Source: Desulfuromonas sp. SDB
Lineage (GTDB): Bacteria; SDB-A
DNA: 11,748 bases
Reading direction: 5' to 3'
Assembly: GCA_001412365.1 (NCBI GenBank)
Contig: LKUE01000032.1
Span: 1-11,748, forward strand
Shown here: positions 1 through 7,096 of the stretch, piece after piece
How positions within the stretch are numbered: the first letter of the stretch is position 1
How the letters are laid out: every line of letters starts with the position of its first letter
Position numbers and translations under genes: made by a program
The notes under the pieces: model-generated
What the model saw: the letters and a program-made list of their open reading frames with translations, nothing else
The model's database searches: none
What the model was told of the DNA's origin: nothing

Positions 1-161
1 AAATTTTGCTGATTGTTCTGGTCGAAAAAACGGTCTGATCCGTGAATGATGAATCCCAGGGATTTCAGAAACCAAGCCAGGGGATAGATGCCGCTTCCGG
101 CAATTCCCGCCAGATAAATTGATTTTATTTGAGAATTAAACAATTGATAAGAATATTCCAA
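1..161 (-). CDS. MurC-like Mur ligase, N-terminal fragment (runs off left edge)
   Basis: Only about 53 codons of this leftward gene are present. They encode the opening strand, glycine-rich loop and helix of the Mur ligase N-terminal Rossmann-like domain: the peptide reads KSIYLAGIAGSG, then PLAWFLKSLGF, then HGSD. This matches the MurC/Mpl pattern of a GIGGxGM-like nucleotide loop followed about 17 residues later by G-S-D. MurC adds L-alanine to UDP-N-acetylmuramate in the cytoplasm; Mpl is the recycling relative. The fragment cannot separate these, or a related paralogue. The start is uncertain. There is no ATG, an in-frame TGA lies at 162-164, and the candidates are TTG at 159-161 or TTG at 141-143, neither with a clear Shine-Dalgarno. 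It begins a few bases after the stop of the PilT-like gene, so it is probably co-transcribed with it. Confidence 0.7.
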   Translation of the reverse strand, partial: MEYSYQLFNSQIKSIYLAGIAGSGIYPLAWFLKSLGFIIHGSDRFFDQNNQQN

Positions 162-165
162 TCAG

Positions 166-1275
166 TTAATCTTGTTTTTCTTTGTTCTTATTCTCTCCTT
201 TAAGGATTTCATACCAATGGGATTCGATAAGATTATGTTTATTCAACTTTTCGGCAGTGTTGCTGAATGATATCATCCCGTATTTTTGTTCATTTTGATC
301 CATAATCTCTTTGTAGTGTTCATAGTTTTTCTCATTTAAAATTAAATCTCTGACTTCCTGGTTATTTCTCAATATCTCCAGTGCCATTACCCTTTGAGTC
401 CCTTCGGCAGGAGGAATTAATTTTTGGCATATTACTGCATTGAGATTATCCGCCAAGATTATCCGGGCGTATTCCTGTTCTGATTCGGGAACCAGACTAA
501 TCAGATACTGGATGGTGTTGTGTACATTTTGAGCCTGTAATTCGGCAATGACAGTTATTCCGTTGGTTAATACATTGAACATCAATTTTACTACTTCAGC
601 ATCATGAATTTCCGAAATATAAATTAAATCTACATTTTGGTGAAGGGAAGCATTTAAGGCAGTCTTGAAGTCATAGACATCCGTACCCACTTCACGCTGA
701 ATTATTATTGATTTATTGTTGACATGCAGGTATTCAATGGGGTTTTCAATGGTCAGAATTTTTTTGCCGGTTTGATTGTTCAGAAAATTAATCATAGCGG
801 CAATAGTAGAGGTTTTCCCTGAAGAGCCAGTACCCGAGACCAGAATTAAACCCTTACCGGAAAGAGTGATTTTTTCCAGTACCGGAGGTAATTTCAAGGA
901 CTGAAAGGTTGGGTTTTCCATGGGTATGGGTCTTAACACCAGAGCAAAAGTTCCCCGCTGGGAGGTTATATTTACCCTAAATCTCCCCACTCCTTCCAGA
1001 GAATAAGAGCAATCAAAGTCAGTTAGAAAATCAATGAAATTGTCAATTTTGTGTTTTTCAATTTTGTGTGAATTCACTATTAAATGTTTGATGATCTCTT
1101 CCATCTCCGGAACAGTAATCTTACTTTCCGCCCCCAGAGACATGAAGTTATTCCCTACCCTGAAATACCAGGGAGATCCGGCACAGAGATGAATATCAGT
1201 AGCTTGGGCATCTTTAATTTTTAACAGGGTTTGACGGAATTTTCCGATTAAAGGGCTGAGGTTATGATCGTTCAT
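166..1275 (-). CDS. PilT-like secretion/retraction ATPase with degenerate catalytic boxes
   Basis: A 369-residue member of the PilT/GspE secretion-ATPase family; canonical PilT is about 345 residues and powers type IV pilus retraction at the inner membrane. The N-terminal PAS-like domain is recognisable (ATDIHLCAG, residues 25-33). Walker A is GTGSSGKT (148-155). The Walker B region is DLIYISE (216-222) and keeps the catalytic-type Glu222. The C-terminal PilT region is also present (about 300-350, including QKYGM). Three normally conserved places differ. The Asp box IEDPIE is IENPIE (Asn178). The usual R-D after the Walker B glutamate is H-D (224-225). The His box TLHT is ELQA (245-248), so the histidine is gone. 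This suggests weak or altered ATPase activity, or a regulatory paralogue. No pilB, pilC or pilin gene is nearby. It lies 26 bp downstream of the M1 peptidase and just upstream of a Mur ligase. Confidence 0.88.
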   Translation of the reverse strand: MNDHNLSPLIGKFRQTLLKIKDAQATDIHLCAGSPWYFRVGNNFMSLGAESKITVPEMEEIIKHLIVNSHKIEKHKIDNFIDFLTDFDCSYSLEGVGRFRVNITSQRGTFALVLRPIPMENPTFQSLKLPPVLEKITLSGKGLILVSGTGSSGKTSTIAAMINFLNNQTGKKILTIENPIEYLHVNNKSIIIQREVGTDVYDFKTALNASLHQNVDLIYISEIHDAEVVKLMFNVLTNGITVIAELQAQNVHNTIQYLISLVPESEQEYARIILADNLNAVICQKLIPPAEGTQRVMALEILRNNQEVRDLILNEKNYEHYKEIMDQNEQKYGMISFSNTAEKLNKHNLIESHWYEILKGENKNKEKQD

Positions 1276-1279
1276 GATT

Positions 1280-1285
1280 CCTCCT
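1280..1285 (-). promoter_or_regulatory. Ribosome binding site of the PilT-like gene
   Basis: AGGAGG on the minus strand ends 4 bases before the ATG at 1275. It fixes this start and shows that the host uses strong Shine-Dalgarno sites for genes inside operons. Confidence 0.8.
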
Positions 1286-1301
1286 AAAATTTGTATTGTA
1301 T

Positions 1302-3803
1302 TTATTTTATCAAAAAAACCTGGTAACTCTCAACTACTGAATTCAAGTCAGGTAAATTTTCACTAGCACCTTGATTGTTTAGATTGAGCTTTACAATATA
1401 TCTTCCCGAGGGCAGTATATGTCCCTGATGGTCAGTTCCGTCCCAGAGGATAAAATTGTCTTTTTGCAGATCCCAGTTGATTAATTTTCTGCCGGTTAAA
1501 TCCCATATAGTCAGTTGGGCACTAATGGGAGCGGTCAATTTAAACATAATTGATCCATTGTCCTGGTATTCTATAACTAAATTACAAGGGGGAGAATGAG
1601 GAGGTGGAAGGGGGCAGTTCACCGGATAGCCGAAATACTGCAAAATACGTCGGATTAAATTCAAGGGGGTGGCGGATTCAGGTTGGGGGAGGATGTCGGT
1701 AATATCTACGGTTGAAAAGACAATTTGAAAATTGCTTTTACTTCTTATTATGCCGTAATCAGAATTTTGAAAATAGGCACATCCTTCTCCCTGAACAGAA
1801 GGATAGATAAATTCATAGCGCTGAACTGGATTGATATACCAGCTGAAACCATTGCCAATGGGATCTTGCTGATTACCCACTAGTTGATTTGAGTACCCGC
1901 TGTCCCCGGAGAAAATCACTCCCAAGGTATCCTCCAGAAAAGAGGTTTGTGAAAGCTGGCTTGCGGCATGGGTAGAAAAAATTGCCAAGGGATAATGGTT
2001 GGTTATGATGAAGTTCAGTCTTTCCCGGTCAATACTGTCCAGGGGATTTTGAATCCTGCCGGTGATCCAGAAAATTGAGGAGACTTGTTGAATTAAAGAG
2101 AAGGGTGGGCTTCCCAGGCTTTCAACTGCCCATAAAAGATTGGGAATATTTATTTGATCACAGATATTTTGATAATTTATTCCTAAATTCTGACTTTGTC
2201 CGTCATCAATAATCAATACTGACTGAGCTAGGGGGGTAATCCTCCGGGGACGGAAATATAGTTTCATCTGAGGATCCATGGTTATTGAATCAGGGCAGGA
2301 AATTAGTTCTTGGATAATCAGCTCTCTCTGTTCCATCAGGTATTCCCGGCTGACTGAGCAGGAATTTCCGTACCACAAGCCCAATTCCAGGGGAATCTTG
2401 TAGATGAAAGAATCTGGTTGCACCTGAGTAATGTTTATGTGCAGGTACTGTTGGTGGTGGTACCACCATAAATTCAATTGGGGATAATCAGGGCGGTAAA
2501 GCCATTGTTGAAAAAACCAATCTAAGGGTTCTAGTTTGTAGTACTGTTCAATGGTATTCTGGAGATCTGTTATTGAGGCGTTTCCTCCTTTGTACTGATG
2601 ATAAAATGCTCGCATGGCAGGATAGTAAAGGGTATCTCCAATTAGATTTCTAAGCATGTGATGAAACCATGCTCCCTTCCAGTATACATTAAGCCCGAAG
2701 GGATCAGGGCTGTTGATAATGGGCCAGTGATGCTGATCATCACAATCTAATCCCCCCTGCCTCATATGCTCTAATCTCTGGTTGAATCCTTCATCTCCTT
2801 GAAGTACCCTGGTGGCTAAGCATTCATAATATGAAGTGGTCCCTTCGTTGATAAACATCTGCTGGTAGTTAATACAAGTTAAAGCATCTCCCCACCAAGA
2901 ATGGGCAATTTCGTGGGCGTGGGTTATAGGAGACAGCCATGAATTCGGAGCATAGCGGATACAGGTCTGATTTTCCATAGCTCCCCTTCCCCCTGATTGG
3001 ATTTGTCCAAGTTTTTCATCCGCAAAAGGGAAGGTGTCAATTAAGGTATCAAATAAACTCATAATAACTTCAGTGCTGTCCAGCATCATTTCCGCCATGT
3101 ATTCATATCCGGGAATTGCATAGTAAATTAAAGGATAGCCGTGGTAATTTCTCTGGAGTACCAGATAATTTGAAGCAAGTATTGCCACCAGATAAGTTGC
3201 AATAGGATGCTGATGAACCCAGTGAAAAGTAAGCCGGTTGCCGGATATGCTGTCAATTCCGGTTAAAACTCCATTACTCACCGGGTAAAGATTTTCAGGT
3301 ACAGTAATATGCAGCTCTATGCCCAGATCAGCTTTATCCCAGCAGTAGTCAAAGCAGGGCCACCACTGCTTAGCCGCTTGATTTATCTCCACATCGGTTA
3401 GAAAACCTGAAAATGCCTGGAACAATCCATCTATAGGTTTTCCCTGATAATAAATACTGATTTCAGAAACAAGGTGGGGGGGGAGAGCAGAGGTTAGACT
3501 TACATAAATTGTATCTTCAATACGGTGGTAGCTCTGAAGGATATTATTCATGGTGATGCTATCTACTGTCATTGCCTGTCCCAAATGCACTGGCAGAGTA
3601 TCCATATTCTGATTGGGGCTAAATGTTATCACCACCATTCCCGCCAAAGTGTCGTAAGGGGTAAAGAATTCCACGGTTAGATTGTATTTTAGGACATCAT
3701 AACTATGAGTTATGACACTATCCTGGGGAAGGTGAAACTGATTGCCAGCTTTGTTAATTTCAGGATGAACAAACTGGCTTATCAGTAAAAGTAGTATAAT
3801 CAT
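1302..3803 (-). CDS. Secreted M1-family metallopeptidase with GATase-like and C-terminal sorting domains
   Basis: An 833-residue zinc aminopeptidase-type protein. The exopeptidase motif GAMEN is at 274-278. The zinc site HEIAH is at 297-301 and the third ligand Glu320 follows after exactly 18 residues (NEG). The conserved catalytic tyrosine is probably Tyr374 in VYWKGAW. The M1 beta-saddle domain covers roughly 33-215 and the catalytic domain about 216-435. From about 528 to 725 there is a Rossmann-like segment (VLIIDDGQS, then IFWITGR and AIFSTHA) resembling the type-1 glutamine-amidotransferase-like domain of other secreted FCB peptidases. Residues 757-833 form a FlgD-like/type IX-like sorting domain (LTIWDLTGRKL, WDGTDHQG, SGRYIVKL, ending in FLIK). 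The N-terminus MIILLLLIS is hydrophobic and signal-like but carries no positive charge. The ATG at 3803 is the first one after an in-frame stop nine codons upstream and has no Shine-Dalgarno. It is probably exported or surface-attached and feeds on peptides. It leads the leftward unit. Confidence 0.92.
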   Translation of the reverse strand: MIILLLLISQFVHPEINKAGNQFHLPQDSVITHSYDVLKYNLTVEFFTPYDTLAGMVVITFSPNQNMDTLPVHLGQAMTVDSITMNNILQSYHRIEDTIYVSLTSALPPHLVSEISIYYQGKPIDGLFQAFSGFLTDVEINQAAKQWWPCFDYCWDKADLGIELHITVPENLYPVSNGVLTGIDSISGNRLTFHWVHQHPIATYLVAILASNYLVLQRNYHGYPLIYYAIPGYEYMAEMMLDSTEVIMSLFDTLIDTFPFADEKLGQIQSGGRGAMENQTCIRYAPNSWLSPITHAHEIAHSWWGDALTCINYQQMFINEGTTSYYECLATRVLQGDEGFNQRLEHMRQGGLDCDDQHHWPIINSPDPFGLNVYWKGAWFHHMLRNLIGDTLYYPAMRAFYHQYKGGNASITDLQNTIEQYYKLEPLDWFFQQWLYRPDYPQLNLWWYHHQQYLHINITQVQPDSFIYKIPLELGLWYGNSCSVSREYLMEQRELIIQELISCPDSITMDPQMKLYFRPRRITPLAQSVLIIDDGQSQNLGINYQNICDQINIPNLLWAVESLGSPPFSLIQQVSSIFWITGRIQNPLDSIDRERLNFIITNHYPLAIFSTHAASQLSQTSFLEDTLGVIFSGDSGYSNQLVGNQQDPIGNGFSWYINPVQRYEFIYPSVQGEGCAYFQNSDYGIIRSKSNFQIVFSTVDITDILPQPESATPLNLIRRILQYFGYPVNCPLPPPHSPPCNLVIEYQDNGSIMFKLTAPISAQLTIWDLTGRKLINWDLQKDNFILWDGTDHQGHILPSGRYIVKLNLNNQGASENLPDLNSVVESYQVFLIK
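3476..3483. repeat. G8 homopolymer inside the M1 peptidase gene
   Basis: Eight consecutive G on the plus strand, read as C8 in the gene, encode Leu107-Pro108-Pro109-His110. A one-base slip would truncate the peptidase before its catalytic domain. It is either a phase-variation candidate or simply an error-prone tract. Confidence 0.6.
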
Positions 3804-3838
3804 TTGATTAGTTGAAAGTATTTAAATCTGTTAAGTTA

Positions 3839-3867
3839 AGAATATATGTAAATTTAACAGAAATCAA
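3839..3867 (-). promoter_or_regulatory. Candidate sigma-70-type promoter for the leftward M1 unit
   Basis: On the minus strand, TTGATT (3862-3867) and TATTCT (3839-3844) are separated by 17 bases, each a 4/6 match to consensus. The start would give a leader of about 28 bases before the ATG at 3803. The region is AT-rich, so chance matches are common, and an FCB-type promoter consensus could differ. Confidence 0.3.
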
Positions 3868-3881
3868 CCTGAACCCTTTTC

Positions 3882-3910
3882 TTGACAGAGAAAATAAATA
3901 GTGATATTGC
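3882..3910 (+). promoter_or_regulatory. Candidate promoter for the hutI-TPR-ATPase-TPR unit
   Basis: A perfect TTGACA -35 box lies at 3882-3887 on the plus strand. The hexamer 17 bases on is only TATTGC (3905-3910), so the -10 is weak. A second possible -10, TATAGA at 3989-3994, lies closer to hutI but lacks a good -35. If the first is right, the leader is about 100 bases and contains the inverted repeat at 3927-3951. Confidence 0.35.
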
Positions 3911-3926
3911 TTTATTACGTGATATT

Positions 3927-3951
3927 ATATTAAATGAGAATTATTTAATAT
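3927..3951. repeat. Perfect 9-bp inverted repeat in the divergent intergenic region
   Basis: ATATTAAAT (3927-3935) and ATTTAATAT (3943-3951) are exact reverse complements around a 7-base spacer. Outside them a shorter pair, ATTGC (3906-3910) and GCAAT (3953-3957), is also inverted. It could be a regulator operator shared by the two divergent units or a leader hairpin. In such AT-rich DNA, chance is possible. Confidence 0.5.
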
Positions 3952-4016
3952 GGCAATGTAATTTTGTAAATTAATCAGGGAAAATCAATATAGAATAGAA
4001 ATAGATAATTTATATT

Positions 4017-5261
4017 ATGAGAAAACGAATTATCAACAGCGGAGGGATTATTTCTCTTCAGCAGGGAGAAATACCCCGAAGAAAAAAGGAACTGAATTTA
4101 ACCGGCGTAATTAATCATAAAGATGTAATTGTGGAAGATGAAAAAATTTTAGATATTGTGGGTAGAAGTAAGCCGGATAAATCTGATTTTTTAGTGGATG
4201 CAAAAGGAATGTGGATAATGCCGGGGATAGTAGATGCCCACACTCATCCCATTTTTGGCGGTCAGCGTTATAATGAATTCTATTTACGGGCTCAGGGAAA
4301 GTCCTATCTTGAAATTGCTGAGCAGGGGGGGGGTATTCTCTCCACGGTTGAGCAAACCCGCTGCAGTAATCCGGAAATATTATATGAAAAGGGAGTCAGG
4401 ATAATTAATAAATTTTTGGAATTAGGGACCACTACTATTGAGGCAAAGTCAGGATATGGATTGAGTTTAGAGGATGAGGTTAAAATACTATCAGTTATCC
4501 GGGATTTAAATAAGAACACAAAAATGGATATCTTTCCCACCTTTCTAGGTGCACATTCTGTTCCCCGGGAATATAAGTCTAATCCACAAGATTATGTTAA
4601 ATTACTCTGCGATAGGATGATTCCTGAAATTGCCTCTTCCCGGTTAGCTGACTATTTAGATGTATTCTGTGAAAAGGGAGCTTTTAGCATTGAACAAACT
4701 GAGAAAATATTAAACTCGGCAAAACTGAACAAATTGAAGATCAGAATGCATGCTGAACAGCTTTCTCATAATGAAATTGTGCCGGTGGCGATGAAATACA
4801 GTCCAGTTAGCTTAGATCATGGAGTTATGGTTTCTCCTCAGGACATCCAGCTTCTGGCAAAGTCTTCTACCACAGTGATACTGCTTCCAGGCACGGAGAT
4901 AGTTTTAAATCAAACCACCTTTGCCCCTGCCCGGGAAATGATTGAGCAGGGATGTATTATTGCCCTGGCTACAGATTTTAATCCGGGCAGCTGTCCCATT
5001 CAGTCAATGTGGTTGATTGCCAGTTTTGCTGTGCTGAAACTGAATCTTACCATAGCTGAAATTTTAAATGCGATTACGGTTAATGCCGCTTATTCTTTGG
5101 GAATAGCAGATAAAGTTGGACAGATAAAACCAGGTTATCAAGCTGATATTATTTTCCTGGATATAGATAATCCTCTGGAAATACCTTACTGGATAGGAGC
5201 TAATCCGGTAAAAGCAGTGATGAAGAAAGGTCAAATAGTATATCAGAGGAATTATGGATAA
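4017..5261 (+). CDS. hutI: Imidazolonepropionase (histidine degradation)
   Basis: A 414-residue amidohydrolase, the usual HutI length. It hydrolyses 4-imidazolone-5-propanoate to N-formimino-L-glutamate, the third step of cytoplasmic histidine catabolism. Visible hallmarks are the metal-binding HxH in VDAHTHPIFGG (His75, His77), the family stretch EIAEQGGGI (99-107), TTIEAKSGYGL (139-149), FLGAHSVP, RMHAEQLS with His245, LDHG with His268, and ALATDFNPGS with Asp320. His75, His77, His245 and Asp320 fit the known metal ligands. The ATG at 4017 follows an in-frame TAG five codons upstream and gives the full N-terminal beta-sandwich, but has no clear Shine-Dalgarno. No hutH, hutU or hutF is in the window. 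The gene is instead the first of a tight four-gene unit, and its last 8 bases overlap the start of the next gene. Confidence 0.96.
   Translation: MRKRIINSGGIISLQQGEIPRRKKELNLTGVINHKDVIVEDEKILDIVGRSKPDKSDFLVDAKGMWIMPGIVDAHTHPIFGGQRYNEFYLRAQGKSYLEIAEQGGGILSTVEQTRCSNPEILYEKGVRIINKFLELGTTTIEAKSGYGLSLEDEVKILSVIRDLNKNTKMDIFPTFLGAHSVPREYKSNPQDYVKLLCDRMIPEIASSRLADYLDVFCEKGAFSIEQTEKILNSAKLNKLKIRMHAEQLSHNEIVPVAMKYSPVSLDHGVMVSPQDIQLLAKSSTTVILLPGTEIVLNQTTFAPAREMIEQGCIIALATDFNPGSCPIQSMWLIASFAVLKLNLTIAEILNAITVNAAYSLGIADKVGQIKPGYQADIIFLDIDNPLEIPYWIGANPVKAVMKKGQIVYQRNYG
4325..4333. repeat. G9 homopolymer inside hutI
   Basis: Nine consecutive G encode the end of Gln103 and the conserved Gly104-Gly105-Gly106. 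The glycines are a normal HutI feature, but unbroken GGG-GGG-GGT codon use makes a long slippage-prone tract. A slip would truncate hutI near codon 106 and could also affect the translationally coupled downstream genes. Confidence 0.65.
5245..5250 (+). promoter_or_regulatory. Ribosome binding site of the first TPR-like gene (inside hutI)
   Basis: AGAGGA lies within the last codons of hutI, a few bases before the ATG at 5254. It supports that start and hence the 8-base overlap with hutI, consistent with translational coupling. Confidence 0.65.
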
Positions 5262-7080
5262 AAATATAATTTTAGCAGATAAATTATTTGATCAAAAACG
5301 CTACTATGAAGCAGTTGCCCAATATGAAGGCAACAAGTTAAATCCGGTTCAACTGGAGAAACTGGCGGTATGCTATGCCAAAACTGATCAATTTTCCAAA
5401 GCCACTAAACTTACTTCTGAATTAATTGAAAATTACCGATTGTCCGATAAGGATGTTGAAACTATAGCCATGTATCTTGTACATTTTGAGTACTGCCCTG
5501 AATTAACCAGTCCCTTTCTGCTTACCTACACTGAGATTGCGGTAAGAAACAAGGTTTGGAATCAAGTAATAGATATGATAAAACAATGCATTAATGAAAA
5601 TTTAGATGATCCGGGTAAAGTTGTAGATTTTCTAAAATCAATTAAAAAACAAGCAAAAGTTGGAGATTACATTATTGATTTAATTGATAACCTTGTTTCT
5701 AGATACGATGCCAGCATGGGTTCCAATGAACAAATGCTTAAAGATGATTCTGCTCAATCTGAATTTTCACTGCCTGAGTTTTTTGAAAGTATTGGGTCCT
5801 ATGAAAACGCGGTTAATGCTTATATAAAAATTGGCAAGTGGGCGGTCAAGGTAAATAAACCCAATCTAATAAGAAAATCATTGGAAGCATTGGAACGGCT
5901 GGGTTATCAGGATAATTTAGAATATATTGATTTAAAAGAAAGCTTGGACAAAGCAGGTCCGGTTTTTGATCCGCATGAAATCATTAAAGGATTACCTGAA
6001 AAAACTGACGATATCCCCATGGAATTAGCTGACAATCACTTGAAATTAGCTTTACTTTTAAATATTAGAGGATTAGCTGATCAAACTAAAACTGAATTTT
6101 TGAATTCTGTTTTAGCTACACCCATTTTAGACCAGCAGGAATATGTGGAAAAGCTTTATGCTAAATTAAAGATGATTGATGCAGATTTAACTCAGGAGGT
6201 TATGAATTACATCGCTTCTACCGGACAATTTTCCTATGAACTGCAGGAAACCATAAAGAGTTTAAGCCACCCCACCCAAGGTTTGGATAGGTTTGTAAAA
6301 TCTGAGTCTGGAGATCAGACGGTCAGTGTTTCTCCAAATCAGAATTCTGATGGTCAGGATGTATATGATCTTGATTCATTGTTGAATCAGGAGGCTCAAC
6401 CGCCTTTTAATTTGCCGGAATCTAAAATTGATGAAACCGGGAAAACTACTGAGGAGCAAAAATTATTTTCTGAAGAATTCAAGATAGATATAGAACAGGA
6501 GGTTTTTCCGTCTAATTCGGATAGTGAATTTCAATCAACATCCAATATTCCCTTGGATGCCAAAGCCACATCAACAGAATCAGCCCCCATAAATACACCA
6601 CTTGAAACCGGAGAGGAAGATATCATAAGGTCAGAGAATGAATTTGATTTAAAACCAGCGGAAAACCTTTCTCCTGATTTTAAAACAGAAACTGAATCAA
6701 CAGATCATTTTCCCCTGGACTTAGAATCTTCCCAAACACCATCTGATTTCAGTTCAATTACAGCTGATAACACCGGGGAGCAGTTTAATAGTGATGGAAT
6801 TACCAGCGATTATTCAGAAGAAGATAAACATATAATGGAAGATTTAAAAATCCCCTTGGAAACTGATAAAGTAAGCCAGTATGAGAATTTAACTGATCAA
6901 AAGGATTTCATGGAAGAAGATGATATTGCCAGTGCTGAAGTTTCAAAAATAATGGAATCACAAAAAGAAAATGAAATCATTCCTTCAGAAGAACAGACAG
7001 ATCAATCTGCGTACTCAGGTGATCAGTCTGAAGGTGAACAAGAAAACCAACTAGATGAAATGAATATTGATTTTTTATAA
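5254..7080 (+). CDS. TPR-like cytoplasmic protein with long acidic C-terminal tail
   Basis: A 608-residue protein with no signal peptide or membrane segment visible. The first ~60 residues carry a TPR-type helical hairpin (LADKLFDQKRYYEAVAQYE, then LAVCYAKTDQFSKA). Further alpha-helical, TPR-like material continues to about 340, including FFESIGSYENAVNAYIKIG (176-194). From about 350 to the end the chain is low-complexity, rich in Glu, Asp, Ser and Thr, and probably disordered. It contains repeated short pieces of the type PL[DE] (IPLDAK, TPLETG, FPLDLE, IPLETD) and a YDLDSLL motif (371-377) that recurs in the larger TPR protein of the same unit. The start overlaps hutI by 8 bases and the next gene follows after 16. 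I cannot name it. A scaffold or partner of the neighbouring ExeA-type ATPase is an inference from context. Confidence 0.85.
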   Translation: MDKNIILADKLFDQKRYYEAVAQYEGNKLNPVQLEKLAVCYAKTDQFSKATKLTSELIENYRLSDKDVETIAMYLVHFEYCPELTSPFLLTYTEIAVRNKVWNQVIDMIKQCINENLDDPGKVVDFLKSIKKQAKVGDYIIDLIDNLVSRYDASMGSNEQMLKDDSAQSEFSLPEFFESIGSYENAVNAYIKIGKWAVKVNKPNLIRKSLEALERLGYQDNLEYIDLKESLDKAGPVFDPHEIIKGLPEKTDDIPMELADNHLKLALLLNIRGLADQTKTEFLNSVLATPILDQQEYVEKLYAKLKMIDADLTQEVMNYIASTGQFSYELQETIKSLSHPTQGLDRFVKSESGDQTVSVSPNQNSDGQDVYDLDSLLNQEAQPPFNLPESKIDETGKTTEEQKLFSEEFKIDIEQEVFPSNSDSEFQSTSNIPLDAKATSTESAPINTPLETGEEDIIRSENEFDLKPAENLSPDFKTETESTDHFPLDLESSQTPSDFSSITADNTGEQFNSDGITSDYSEEDKHIMEDLKIPLETDKVSQYENLTDQKDFMEEDDIASAEVSKIMESQKENEIIPSEEQTDQSAYSGDQSEGEQENQLDEMNIDFL

Positions 7081-7086
7081 TTAATC

Positions 7087-7092
7087 GAGGTG
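7087..7092 (+). promoter_or_regulatory. Ribosome binding site of the ExeA-like ATPase
   Basis: GAGGTG sits 4 bases before the ATG at 7097, inside the 16-base gap after the preceding stop codon. It supports this start. Confidence 0.65.
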
Positions 7093-7096
7093 TTAT

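Noticed and set aside
4304-4540. Open frame of 78 codons on the minus strand inside hutI
   Set aside because: hutI is intact and conserved throughout this stretch, and the antisense product looks like no known family.
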